Shown: positions 1 to 9,849, counted from the stretch's first letter. The stretch is DNA of 64,000 nt from Bactericera cockerelli (GCA_024516035.1 CM044958.1:8514771-8578770); one strand, 5' to 3'. Numbers and translations are program-made. Notes: generated by a model not told the origin, from the sequence alone.

Positions 1-556
1 CTGAAACATACTGTATACTATGCAGTGCAAAACAATTTCTCTGATTAGGTCATGTTTCTCACTTGTGAATTCTATGACTCAACTTGGAAAATATGAAATA
101 ATGTGAAAAAAACGAACACAATACTTCCGATTTCTAATATTAGAAATTTATCGGAATTAATATTGTAGGTATTAATAGTTGAGTTATGAATAATAGATTG
201 TATTAATAGTCACGAGTAGTTTGAGGTATTTCCCCTGGATTAACATGTTATATTGAGTTAGAATACATACTCCAATAGTTATCTATAGCATTTTCAATCT
301 GATAAAAGATCATTCTTGTTAAAATAGTTTTTTTATCATGTAACACACGTCTCGAAATAATATCCTAAGAATTTTGCCGAGACATGGTCAACCGTCACAT
401 TTTTGGTACTGATATTTCAAAAAATTGTATTTGATTTTTTTCCTCTGTTGGAAGTGTTGAAACTACTTCTTACTCCTTCCAGACTGAAAGACTAGGAAAC
501 ATTTCCATTTCTAGTTTGGTTTCGAAGAATACTGGTAATACTGGTGAATGAACCAC
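1..556. other. Non-coding, AT-rich (probable AdSS intron)
   Basis: No convincing coding sequence. Positions 104-160 hold one copy of a short palindromic repeat (acttccgatttctaatatta and its near-inverse) seen again near 2964, 3263, 61540 and 61723. The rest has no structure that I recognise. Confidence 0.5.
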
Positions 557-830
557 ACAAGCCTTCTTGAGAAAGGATTGGTGAAATTCCACTCCCTTGT
601 CATACAGGCCCGGGTGTCGCCACCCCAATAATGAGACCATGTGAACTTGTGAAGCCCTCTTGAGAAAGGAGTGGTGAAATTCCACTCCCTCGGTATACAG
701 GCCCGGGTGTCGCCACCCTAATAATGAGACCATGTGAGTTCTTCTTGAGAAAGGAGTGGTGAAATTCCACTCCCTTGGTATACAGGCCCGGGTGTCACTA
801 ATAATAAGACCCCAATAATGAGAACATGTC
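557..830. repeat. Three tandem copies of an approximately 90-bp repeat
   Basis: Units begin near 557, 651 and 739. Each contains cttgagaaaggagtggtgaa, ttccactccctyggtatac and ggcccgggtgtc, followed by aataatgagaccatgtga. The copies differ by point changes and small indels. The - strand is open across all three units, but I see no coding signature. Confidence 0.85.
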
Positions 831-1119
831 AGTGAGGACAGTGTGAACAATGAAGTAAATTTCCTACGTCATTGTTTCTAGTCCTATTTTGCCCTCATCT
901 TGTAAGATCCACTACCAAAAAATCAAAGTATGTTGGGGCATAGTGTCAATTAAAACTTCGAAAAGTCAAAGGGATTCATTCATTCGTTTCCTATGGAACA
1001 GTCTTTTACCTACTTGTCAAAATTACCTTCTTTTATCATTGTTGCACACGTCTCTAAATAATATCCTAAGAATTTTGACGAGACATTTCCAAAACACTTA
1101 CCTTGCTCTAGAAATTAAC

Positions 1120-1362
1120 TAGCCGTTTGCCCGTGCTTTGCAACGGGACTAAATTTCAAATTTACTATGGCATGGCCGTACTGCTGGACAGCAATGCCTT
1201 TTTGAATTTTTTATAATTTTTCTGGACAAAGCGTTAATGGTTTTGGGGGGGGGGGGTCAATTCTGAGACATTTTTCGCTATCTCTTACCGTTTTGACTAA
1301 ACAACTCCGGACAAACAAACAAACATAGGTAGTCCTTTTTTCTGTTTTATATATAAATAAAA
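1120..1362 (+). repeat. Short interspersed element of the 'ctagc..gcccg.ctttgc' type, diverged
   Basis: It starts with actagccgtttgcccgtgct and ends in tttatatata, like the elements at 17787-17977 and 52358-52603, which share the G/C-rich head, the ggcatggccgt motif and an AT-rich tail. It includes a run of 12 G. Probably a non-autonomous retroelement; the family is not identified. Confidence 0.55.
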
Positions 1363-1488
1363 TAATAAATAAAATAGCCTTTATTAAAATATTATTTTAC
1401 AATTTACAATACAAGTTATTTACATACATAGTTATTTTATATTTTATTCAATTTTATATACATAGAGTTTTATATATAGAGATTCTAA

Positions 1489-1653
<165 letters not shown>

Positions 1654-1734
1654 TGAGAAGTAAAGGGTCTTGTCACTCCCAATGATGCTGGTGTTATCTA
1701 GTCAATTGGTTCAAGCCTTATTATTATTAGTATA

Positions 1735-1912
1735 CAACTCTTTATTAGATACAAAAGGACATTATGTACATACAAATAATAATTTTAACAGTGAAAAAAA
1801 TGAAAAAAACAATATATACAATAAAAATGAGAAAGAATAGAAAATATTTGAAAACATATGTCCTAACTAAAGGGCGGGGTTATTGCCTATGGCAATCTCT
1901 TCCACCCAAGCC
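1735..1912 (-). repeat. RT-tail element, minus orientation
   Basis: Read on the - strand it begins with gggtggaagagattgccata, passes the ggcaataaccccgcccttt motif and ends in a taataaagag-like polyadenylation signal and an (ATT)n tract. The same segment recurs at 3622, 15985, 21277, 47965, 51645 and 55265. It is probably the 3' end of a non-LTR retrotransposon or a SINE using that end. No coding part is attached. Confidence 0.7.
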
Positions 1913-2095
1913 TTGGTCTGGTAATTCAGGGAGTGTAGGGATCCGTTGGTTCGAATTCCACCCAGTGCGTGAATTCTCATTCATTTGAGTATTAGACCAC
2001 TTAGTAATAAGACTCTGAGAGTTAGGTGATAAAAAATGCTTTAAGCATTAACCTCGCCTGATGGTTCCCTTCCACCAAAGAGTATTATTATATTA
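1905..2095 (+). repeat. T2 tRNA-like SINE, 5' truncated
   Basis: It retains the B-box-like ggttcgaattcc near 1948, the cacccagtgcgtgaattctc linker, the tgctttaagcattaacctcg hairpin and the ATT-rich tail. It lacks the A-box region of the full T2 copy at 12850-13076. Confidence 0.8.
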
Positions 2096-2420
2096 TATTT
2101 GGGATTCGATGGAAGAGAAAGCCACATAATTTATATCTTGCCCCTTGGTTCATTACTATTGAATTGTATTATATTTCATTTCCTGTGTCGCAATACGTAA
2201 TTATGTAGTTAGCCAATAAATAATGACATTATAATAATATTCTATCTATTTGTGAGTGCCATCATAGTTTTATTATTGAAGTAATAATGAGAGTTGATAT
2301 GAGGAAATTAGAAATATCTTGCGTATACAGCTCAGGCTGGGTAAGGTTTATGTGAGTAGCAGGTTTGTATGCTTTCTGCGAATGGAAGATTAGACTCAGG
2401 TTTTGAATGACCTTTTTTGT
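2096..2420. repeat. Old repeat fragments
   Basis: 2096-2260 resembles the tail seen in reverse at 38521-38655 (gattcgatggaagagaaagc). 2331-2396 is a 5S-SINE tail fragment (caggctgggtaaggtttatg, gtagcaggtttgtatgcttt). No gene is seen. Confidence 0.5.
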
Positions 2421-2421
2421 T

Positions 2422-2573
2422 TGTGATCATATTATTTGTGTTAATTACTATTTTGATATCAATTCTACTCAAACTTACTTTACTACATTTTTTCCCAACT
2501 TCGGACATGAACCACCGACCTCCAGGTTACAAGTCCGCAGCCTTTTCGATCAGGCTACTGAGGTCGCTTCTCT
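2422..2573 (-). repeat. T3 tRNA-like SINE, minus orientation
   Basis: On the - strand it opens with cgacctcagtagcctgatcg, then the B-box-like gtggttcatg, then gtttgagtagaattgatatc and a gattaacacaaat end. The cleanest T3 copy is at 31330-31472. Confidence 0.75.
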
Positions 2574-3339
2574 TAAATGACCTAGTTGTTATACAGACGT
2601 TAGGAAGGAGAAGGATATACCTGAAGCATTGTAATTACACGATTCCGGGTGCACTATCATCCTCCGGAGGAGCCTAGGTTTTTATAGTGGCTAGAAATGC
2701 CACTCCTTGTTTTCTGGGTGTCTTCGAAAGATTTTTACTTTCTATTTACCTGTGGATTACTCGCTGGTGAATCCTGCGAAGTGTTGGAGATTGCAGTCAA
2801 TAATCTACCTTTACCCATATTCCGATATTATTATTAGTTCCTTTGTGTTTCTTTCTTTTACTTTCTATTACCTTTTTACTTTTACTTTCTATTACCTGTA
2901 AGGTATAGAAAGTTTTGTTTTCAGTCAGTTTCTTCCCGAAAGTCTCTCTCTCTTAAAGAAACGAACACAAAACTTCCGATTTCTAATATTGGTAATTTCT
3001 TGGAAGTCATAATAATAGTCTGGCTGGGGGACAATAAACAGGGAGTAGACCAGCAGTCTGGCTGGGGGACTATAAACAGGGAGTAGACCAGCATTGGCTT
3101 GGTTCTGGGGGCCCTTGTCAATTATTAGCCTCCTTGTAAAGACAGTGGTAGAAGTGCTGAGTCATTCCTCCACTGTCTGGCTACCATCGTTCACGATGAC
3201 GCCACCCTATGATGATGATGAATAATAATAGTTCCGCCCTCTTCCAGGTAAAACGAACACAAAACTTCCGATTTTTAATATTGGTAATTTCTTGGAAGTA
3301 ATAATAATAAAGGAAGGTGCGTGTGTCCCCCTCTTCCAG
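2574..3339. repeat. Intronic sequence with small repeats
   Basis: 3017-3054 and 3055-3092 are tandem 38-bp units (agtctggctgggggac..aaacagggagtagaccagc). Copies of the palindromic acttccgatttctaatattg repeat lie at 2964-3010 and 3263-3299. Nothing else is recognised. Confidence 0.6.
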
Positions 3340-3469
3340 GCAACGGCGTGGTGGTTCACTCCCCGGTCTGTTCGAGGAGCTGCAGAAGAATGAGAACAAG
3401 GGTCTGACGGGGTGGAAGGATCGGCTGCTCATTTCTGACCGCGCCCACCTCGTGTTCGATTTCCATCAG
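3340..3469 (+). CDS. AdSS: AdSS exon with a one-base deletion
   Basis: The acceptor is ctcttccag and the donor is tttccatcag/gtcagt. From the phase of the previous exon it reads GNGVVVH and then shifts frame; the next frame gives [16 protein letters not shown] and [21 protein letters not shown]. The family has continuous GNGVVIHLPGLFEE here, so one C is missing near 3356-3358 (ttcactcccc instead of ttcacctcccc). The exon is 130 nt where phase requires 131. No alternative splice site fixes this. It may be a sequencing or assembly error, a null allele or a real polymorphism. The rest of the exon shows strong purifying conservation, including the ISDRAH motif, so a recent loss or an error is more likely than an old pseudogene. 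Confidence 0.93.
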
Positions 3470-3574
3470 GTCAGTTTTTTCTTCCAGCCCTCATTTCCTT
3501 GTCATATTTCGCCGATAGAAAGTCAAAGAGGCGTAAGTGACAAAAACTGAAAATCGAGCACAGGCAAACTGCTA

Positions 3575-3624
3575 TTGAAAGATACTCTTGGTAGCACGAA
3601 CAGGCTACCAAGAGTATCTTTCAA
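3575..3624. repeat. Perfect 21-bp hairpin
   Basis: The arm at 3575-3595 (ttgaaagatactcttggtag then c) is exactly complementary to 3604-3624, with an 8-base loop. It sits at the 5' edge of the RT-tail at 3622. It could be a terminal remnant of an inverted-repeat element. Confidence 0.9.
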
Positions 3625-3792
3625 CCTAACCCCGCCCTTTAGTTAGGACTTATGTTTTTATATATTTTCAATTCTGTTTCATTTTCATTGTATATATTGT
3701 TTCCATTTTTTTCATTGTTAAATTAATTATTTCTATGTACATAATGTCCATTTATACCTAATAAAGCATTGTATAATAATAATAACAGGCGT
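3625..3792 (+). repeat. RT-tail element, uninterrupted copy
   Basis: It contains aaccccgccctttagttagg, the target-like cattgtatatattgtttcca, then cctaataaagcattgtataa and an (AAT)n end. It is the intact counterpart of the copy at 15985-18025, which carries two later insertions, so it shows the empty site for both. Confidence 0.75.
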
Positions 3793-4002
3793 ATGTGTTC
3801 TCTAAACCCTTGAGAAGATATTGATTTTTTATGTTTGGGCGTATGTGATATTTGCGGGAACATTGTAGCATACATGTGGCTTAAGTGCGCTCCTGAAAAC
3901 TGTGATAAAATCACTGACGCCTCTTTGACGATTAGCGGCGATTTGATATCTTCCAGCCCTAGATCAACACAAGTTTTAGAAATTTAGAACAAGTTTCTGT
4001 CT

Positions 4003-4192
4003 GTCCCAGTAGCTCATTGGTAAAGGCGGCGGTCTGGTAATCCAGAGGTCGCGGGTTCGAAACCCAGCCGGGACATGACATGTTTTCATCCCATTTGGGA
4101 TTTTTACTACGTAATAATACGTCTTAAGCTTACTGCTGGAATAATGGGACTTAATAGTCTTAATCGGGCCATATAAATAAGGCGATATCTAA
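4003..4192 (+). repeat. T1 tRNA-like SINE
   Basis: The 74-base head has the A-box-like tagctcattggtaaaggcgg and B-box ggttcgaaacc with a 3' strand pairing back (tgtccc/gggaca), so it looks like a near-complete tRNA fold. It then runs into a unique tail with cttaagcttactgctggaat and ends in atataaataaggcgatat. I call it a SINE rather than a tRNA gene because the same head-plus-tail recurs at 46060-46177 (minus). Confidence 0.8.
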
Positions 4193-4332
4193 GTTTCTAA
4201 TTCGACAAGGGGAAAAGGGTAAAAAATAGGACTCCTAGTATGTTTAATCTCACCCTCCTAAACAAGTATGGGAAAGAATTGGCAGCTTCGCTTCTCATAC
4301 ACCCTCTTTTAAGACACTTTCTAATTAGTCTA
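4193..4332. other. Unassigned intron sequence
   Basis: No recognisable feature. Confidence 0.4.
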
Positions 4333-5551
4333 TACAGGGTGGGGCAAAAGTCTGGAAACCCCTGAATAACTTTCGAATGCCTTCTTCGGTAAACTTAAAA
4401 TTTTGTACGGTAAACCGGGCTAATAAGACCTTCTTTTAGAGTGGGGTCGATTTTTGTTACCGGCCCCCATGTCGGGGCCAGGGGGCCTAACTTCATTTTT
4501 TTAAATACGAACCCCCACCTTGCGATACATTTTTGGAAAGGTCTTCAAATAAGAAATACATTGGTGCAAATTTTATTTTTTTAATATTATTTGTTTGCAA
4601 ATGGAGTCCAACTTTGTGTATGTAGTAAAGTCTGGAAACCCCTGAATATCTTTCGAAAGGACTTTCTCAGTAAATTTAAAATTGTGTACGGTAATCCTTG
4701 GTAATTAGACCTTATATTAGAATTGGACCGATTTTTTAAATGGCCCCCATGTCGGGGCTAGGGAGGTCAACTTCATTTTTTTTAAATACGAAACCCCACC
4801 TTGCGATACATTTTTGGAAAGGTCTAATTACCCCGACTTACCGTGCACAATTTTAAATTAACTGAGAAAACCCTTTCAAAAGATATTCAGGGGTTTCCAG
4901 ACCTTACTGCATACACAAAGTTGGACGCCATTTGCAAACAGTTAATATTAAAAAAATAAAATTTGCACCAATGTATTGCTTATTTAAAGACCTTTTCAAA
5001 AATGTATCGCAAGGTGGGGGTTCGTATTTAAAAAAAAGAAGTTTTCCCCCCCTGGTCCCGACATGGGAGCCGGTAACAAAAATCGACCCGACTCTAAAAG
5101 AAGGTCTTATTAGCCCGGTTTATATATCTCCCTTGCCTTTATCCCATATTAGCTTATGTTGCTTTTGGGGTCGGCATTGTTCAACCTCATGGTTGAGGTT
5201 GGTAGGGTGGAGCACGTTTTTTATGGCTGGATGCCCTTCCTAACGCCAACGATTCTATTTGATTTAACGTCGTGGATTAGGACGGGGGTTTTACCCTCCA
5301 TTCGCTGGGAATCGTACCAGCTACCCACATTAACCTCACCCAGCCTGGGTAGGGCCGGAAATGGCAGCCTCACGTGTTTTGGATGGAACAGAATCTTCTT
5401 CGAAAAGTCTGCCGGGAGTTGAACTCGGGAACTCTGGACTACGGGCAGTAGTCACAACCATTACGCCGGTTTACCTTACAAAATTTTAATTTCACCGAAG
5501 AAGCCATTCGAAAGTTATTCAGGGGTTTCCAGACATTTGCCCCACCCTGTA
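4333..5551. mobile_element. Foldback element C, TACAGGGTG termini
   Basis: It begins tacagggtggggcaaaagtc and ends with its complement gccccaccctgta, flanked by TA on both sides (4331-4332, 5552-5553). The two arms are inverted copies along their length (for example ctggaaacccctgaataact near 4351 against its inverse near 5515). Within each arm a second, diverged copy of the same module occurs (4631 and about 4885-4910). No coding capacity. The arms are unrelated in sequence to elements A and B except for the terminal TACAGGGTG. TA duplication suggests mobilisation by a Tc1/mariner-type transposase (inference). Confidence 0.85.
5123..5465 (-). repeat. T5 tRNA-like SINE inside foldback element C
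   Basis: It is flanked by an 8-bp direct repeat ccggttta (5115-5122 and 5466-5473). On the - strand the head carries gttgtgactactgcccgtag and B-box-like gagttcaactcc, followed by a body shared with 5S-SINE tails (caggctgggtgaggttaatg on the - strand). A second copy is at 37120-37345. Confidence 0.8.
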
Positions 5552-5663
5552 TAATTACCTGTAAGGTATAAAAGCAATGGAGAAGAAAAATCAGTGTTTT
5601 AGTCCTTATATAATAATCAATATGCCTGTTACAGTTATAACAACACTAGCGGTCTGTCGCCTA

Positions 5664-6038
5664 CTTTTTGATTTCCTTGAAAATTTACTCATGCTTATTA
5701 TTCTGCTATTTCCAGCAAGTGGATGGGCAAACAATTGTACCCATTTTTTTCTTGTTTGAAAATTTACTTTTTTTCTTTTTTTTTTTTGATTTCCTTGATT
5801 AAAGTTTACTCATGCGTATTATTCTGCAATTTCCAGCAAGTGGACAATTGTACCCATTTTTTTTTTTTTTTTTTTTGATTTCCTTGATTAAAGTTTACTC
5901 GTGCGTATTATTCTGCTATTTCCAGCAAGTATGGGCAAACAATTATACCCATTTTTTTTTTTTTTTTTTTTTTTGATTTCCTTGAAAGTACTCATGCGTA
6001 TTATTCTGTAATTTCCAGCAAGTGGATGGGGGGCAAAC
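5664..6038 (+). repeat. Acceptor array I, upstream part (4 copies)
   Basis: Four copies of a unit built from gatttccttg, aaatttactcatgcgtatta, ttctgcaatttccag, the first bases of the AdSS exon (CAAGTGGATGG), then caaacaattgtaccc and a T-tract of varying length. The matching genuine junction is at 9666. Acceptors lie near 5715, 5835, 5925 and 6020. The transposon at 6044 interrupts the array. Confidence 0.9.
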
Positions 6039-6043
6039 AAATG

Positions 6044-8464
6044 AAGGGGTGTCTAGAAGAACAACCTATGTTATTTTTGGTACTTTTCAGGAGAGAGGTT
6101 TAAAGTTGAAATTGCTGTTATTTTATTTCAATTTAGGTTTCTTGCCACATAGGTTGTTATTCCACTCAACCCAAAAAACACAAAGAAAAAAACATGCCAA
6201 GAAACTTACTTTTCTACTGGGAAGGTAAATTTGTGTAGAATCTCTTGTGACTGGGATTGCTCATGTAAGGCACCATACTCAATAAGTTTTTTCTTTTTTC
6301 GGCATCTACTGGAATGTGTCCTGGGTAAAGTTGAGGTAAATTTTCTTCTGTGATTTGTAGATTATCTCTTCTGAATATAACAAAGTTTTTCCAGGGCCTA
6401 ATAGTATTGTGTGACTCTCTAGCATAAACTGTAGTGATGTCATCGCTGGACATCTTAAACCAGACATATTTTGTAATCTTGAACTTGTTGTTATTGAGAT
6501 ATAACGCTTCAGTAACTTTGTCCATGTCTTTGAAGTCTTCCTGGTGCATTTCTGTCATTTGAAAAGGAGATTTTTCATTGGATTCACCTATCATGTGTTT
6601 GATTTGTGAAGGAACCATCAGTTTAGTGTGTTTTTTCTTCTTCTCAATAAGTGCAAAATCTCTATCGCAAGGTAAGAAGCTGTGTCCTGTGACCAGGAAT
6701 TTCTGATGTACCTCTGTGAAATAACCACATCGAATGAAGAACATACATAAAGATAAGACAGTTTTGTTATTGTTTTGTCCAACACATCTGTCGGACCAAA
6801 TTACTAGTTTCCTCTCTTCTGTTGGTTGGAGTTTCTTGTATTGAGTTGTAATGTAGTTCAACAAACAAGAGGAAACTTCTTTTGATCCTCTTTTTGCAAT
6901 AATCTGATGCCACAGGAACATGTGTGCTTGACTTTTTGTCATATTATGCACGGCAAAGTTATAGTTAGAATATTGCCTCTGATAGTACATGTCTGAATGA
7001 GTCAACATTGGAGTAAATATGACTTGCTCTAAGTCCATGCATAGCACGTTAAGATTAATATTCCTGCCATCTTCTGCAAGTGTTTTATAGGCTGCATCAG
7101 ATTGCATGTGGTGAATAGTGGTTTCCTGATGTATTGCTTCTCTTTCCTCATCTGTATTTGCCAAAACCATTTCACAGAATAATTTGTCACACTTTTTGCA
7201 GGTGTCAGAACGGGGTGTGCCAAATCTTAGATTGAAATCTTTAATAAACACCTTTCTGTATAAACTGTAAGAAACTTGATTATTAGGGTACTTGGTCAAA
7301 AATAGTTTATGCATCTTATTCACTGATAAATTATAGTTCAAGCACTTTTTAGCAGATTCACGTCTTGAGTAATGGTTTTCCATGAGAGGGAAGCTGTTGA
7401 TGTGTGCTTTCACTCGGTCTCTGTCTTCTTGGCGAATGGCAAGAGGACGATTAGCATGAGTACCTCTCTGGTCATGAGCAATAAAGTCACCAGTTTTCAT
7501 TTTGTTCTGTATGTTTCTAAGGCGCATGATAGTAATAGAGAAAGTATTCAAAAGAGTAGCACGACATACAGGTTGTCCATTGATTACATAGTCGTATCCA
7601 GCTAGTTTTAATGAGTTATTATCATACTTGCCAGGTCTCCTTTTCTTAACTTCTCTTATGGTCACATACTTTATGACAAACAAATTTTGTTCATTATAAT
7701 TTAGATTGTAGAAGTTATTGTGTAAACCATGCACAGTCTGCAGTGTAAGAGTTTCACAGCCTCTTTTGGAACAATGTTCTTCTCCACATCCTCTGGGATT
7801 AACAGGTGGATTCTTCCTTGGAACAAATACACCTTTTCCTCGTTTGTTAACATATGCCTGGCCAGAATTGCGTTTTTGTTGCAATTTTTTGTCTGCCCAG
7901 TTGGAAGTGTTCAAACTTCTCTTCTTCACACTGTTCAAGCACTCAATGTCTCCTTGAGTTAAACTCATGTTTACTAAGTACTTGAAACTTTACTTTACTA
8001 GTCACTGAAAACACTGGGAAAATTAAACATAAAAGTTACTGAACATTAAACTTATGCATATTGATTACTAGGTAACTAGTGTTTACAATTATGCATAGGT
8101 AACTAGTGTTTACAATTTAAATAGGTGTCTCAACAAAATTGTTATGCACCTAAAAATTGACACAATAAAATTAATTAGAATAAACGAAAATAATTTTATT
8201 GGCGGACGAAAATAAAACAAACGGCCGAGGGGTTAGACTATAGCCTTTTGCGCGCACGCACTAGCTGAAATTTTTGTAACATAGGTTGTTCTACATCAAA
8301 ATTTTCATTCCTTCTCCCACTCTTTTTTCCAAGTTTGACCGACATAAGCCGATTTTTTCCGAATTCTGACAACACTACGCTATGAAAGAGAACACATAGG
8401 TTGTTATTCTGCAAAAAAAAAAACTCGAAAAATTAACATAGGTTGTTCTTCTAGACAAGCCTTG
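6044..8464 (-). mobile_element. Complete 2.4-kb DNA transposon with terminal inverted repeats
   Basis: The ends are inverted repeats: 6050-6073 matches the complement of 8434-8457 perfectly, and similarity extends outward to 6044 and 8463 with two mismatches. A candidate target duplication aaatg lies at 6039-6043 and 8465-8469, with one unpaired base (8464), so its length of 4-5 bp is tentative. The dodecamer acataggttgtt (or its inverse) occurs five times, all near the ends: 6060-6071, 6147-6158, 8279-8290, 8394-8405 and 8436-8447. These look like transposase binding sites. The single gene is intact. It landed inside acceptor array I. Confidence 0.88.
6214..7968 (-). CDS. Transposase-like protein, 584 residues, intact
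   Basis: An uninterrupted frame starts at ATG 7968 and fills most of the transposon. The N-terminal third is basic, with a possible Cys/His cluster (RGCGEEHCSKRGC near residue 60). A second Cys motif, CKKCDKLFC, lies near residue 255. The C-terminal half has CMDLEQ (Asp312), WSDRCVGQNNN (Asp393) and PCDRDFALIEKK (Glu442). Their order and spacing fit an RNase-H-fold DDE/D core (inference). The SDxCxGQN and DRDFxxIE motifs recall large uncharacterised insect and plant proteins with a DUF7869-type domain. I cannot assign a named superfamily. Intact frame and ends suggest recent activity. Confidence 0.85.
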   Translation of the reverse strand: MSLTQGDIECLNSVKKRSLNTSNWADKKLQQKRNSGQAYVNKRGKGVFVPRKNPPVNPRGCGEEHCSKRGCETLTLQTVHGLHNNFYNLNYNEQNLFVIKYVTIREVKKRRPGKYDNNSLKLAGYDYVINGQPVCRATLLNTFSITIMRLRNIQNKMKTGDFIAHDQRGTHANRPLAIRQEDRDRVKAHINSFPLMENHYSRRESAKKCLNYNLSVNKMHKLFLTKYPNNQVSYSLYRKVFIKDFNLRFGTPRSDTCKKCDKLFCEMVLANTDEEREAIHQETTIHHMQSDAAYKTLAEDGRNINLNVLCMDLEQVIFTPMLTHSDMYYQRQYSNYNFAVHNMTKSQAHMFLWHQIIAKRGSKEVSSCLLNYITTQYKKLQPTEERKLVIWSDRCVGQNNNKTVLSLCMFFIRCGYFTEVHQKFLVTGHSFLPCDRDFALIEKKKKHTKLMVPSQIKHMIGESNEKSPFQMTEMHQEDFKDMDKVTEALYLNNNKFKITKYVWFKMSSDDITTVYARESHNTIRPWKNFVIFRRDNLQITEENLPQLYPGHIPVDAEKRKNLLSMVPYMSNPSHKRFYTNLPSQ

Positions 8465-8469
8465 AAATG

Positions 8470-8950
8470 TACCTACCCATTTTTTTTTTTTTTTTTTTTT
8501 TTTTTGATTTCCTTGATTAAAGTTTACTCGTGCGTATTATTCTGCTATTTCCAGCAAGTGGATGGGGGGCAAACAATTGTACCCATTTTTTTTTTTTTGA
8601 TTTTCTTGATTAAAATTTACTCATGCGTATTATTCTGCAATTTCCAGCAAGTGGACAATTGTACCCATTTTTTTTTTTTTTCTGATTTCCTTGAAAATTT
8701 ACTCATGCGTATTATTCTGCTATTTCCAGCAAGTGGACAAATATTGTACCCATTTGTTTTTTGTTTTTTGTTTTTTTTTTTTTGATTTCCTTGATTAAAA
8801 TTTACTCATGCGTATTACTCTGCTATTTCCAGCAAGTGGATGGGCAAACAATTGTACCCTTTTTTTTTACTTTTTTTTCCTTGATGAAAATTTACTCATG
8901 CGTATTATTCTACTATTTCCAGCAAGTGGATGGGGGGCAAACAATTGTAC

Positions 8951-8992
<42 letters not shown>

Positions 8993-9068
8993 ATTTCCTT
9001 GATTTAAATTTACTCATGCGTATTATTCTGCAATTTCCAGCAAGTGGATGGGGGGCAAACAATTGTAC

Positions 9069-9107
<39 letters not shown>

Positions 9108-9525
9108 ATTTCCTTGATTAAAATTTACTCATGCGTATTATTCTGCAATTTCCAGCAAGTGGATGGGCAAACAATTTTATTGTACCCATTTTTTTTTTTT
9201 TTTTTTTTTTGATTTCCTTGATTAAAATTTACTCATGCGTATTATTCTGCAATTTCCAGCAAGTGAATGGGGGGCCAACAATTGTACCCATTTTTTTTTT
9301 TTTTTTTTTTTTTGATTTCCTTGAAAATTTACTCATGCGTATTATTTTGCAATTTTTAGCAAGTGGATGGGCAAACAATTTATTGTACCCTTTTTTTTTT
9401 TTATTTCTTTTTTTTTGATTTCCTTGATTAAAACTTACTCATGCGTATTATTCTACAATTTCCAGCAAGTGACTGGGGGGCCAACAATTGTACCCATTTT
9501 TTTTTTTTTTCTTTTTTTCAACCTT
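8470..9525 (+). repeat. Acceptor array I, downstream part (10 copies)
   Basis: Ten more copies of the 5664 unit, with junctions near 8550, 8649, 8730, 8830, 8920, 9040, 9150, 9260, 9360 and 9470. Each has tttccag/CAAGTG; the copy near 9360 has tttttag. T-tracts between copies run from about 8 to 42 bases. Every copy diverges from the true exon after CAAGTGGATGG or sooner. No coding function. Confidence 0.92.
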
Positions 9526-9665
9526 ACCTATCTCGAGTTGAACAAATTTATGCGTCCAACTTTGAACAGCTGATGATCCCTCTTTCACAAAATCCTGGCT
9601 TCTGATTGGTTCAATTTATTTTCTTGATTAAAGTTTACTCATGCGTATTATTCTGCAATTTCCAG

Positions 9666-9814
9666 CAAGTGGATGGACTCCAAGAGGCGGAGAAGGGAAA
9701 GAAGTCCCTGGGAACCACCAAGAAAGGCATTGGCCCCGCCTACTCCTCCAAGGCCACGAGGAATGGTATCCGGGTGGCGGACCTCCTGGGGGACTTCGCT
9801 GTCTTCACGGAGAA
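9666..9814 (+). CDS. AdSS: AdSS exon: active-site signature
   Basis: The acceptor is attctgcaatttccag and the donor is cacggagaa/gtgagt. It encodes [20 protein letters not shown] then [20 protein letters not shown] and [21 protein letters not shown] is the family's active-site signature (G-I-G-P-x-Y-x2-K-x2-R); its lysine and arginine contact IMP. The exon is 149 nt, entering in phase 0 and leaving two bases that pair with the G at 15700. Fourteen decoy acceptors lie upstream, but only this copy continues into coding sequence. Confidence 0.96.
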
Positions 9815-9849
9815 GTGAGTTTACATTTACGTATGTTATTATGTATAAT

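Noticed and set aside
470..850. Open frame on the - strand with repeated protein segments
   Set aside because: It is a read-through of the three tandem 90-bp repeats; no coding or splice evidence.
4003..4076. Functional tRNA gene
   Set aside because: The fold is good, but the same head with the same tail occurs in reverse at 46060, so it is a tRNA-derived SINE.
5664..9525. CRISPR-like array
   Set aside because: Units are directly repeated with T-tracts as spacers, have no unique spacer sequences and match a gene's own splice site.
8462..9573. Phenylalanine-rich membrane-like frames (ILLFPASGWANN type)
   Set aside because: They result from T-tracts and the acceptor array I repeats.
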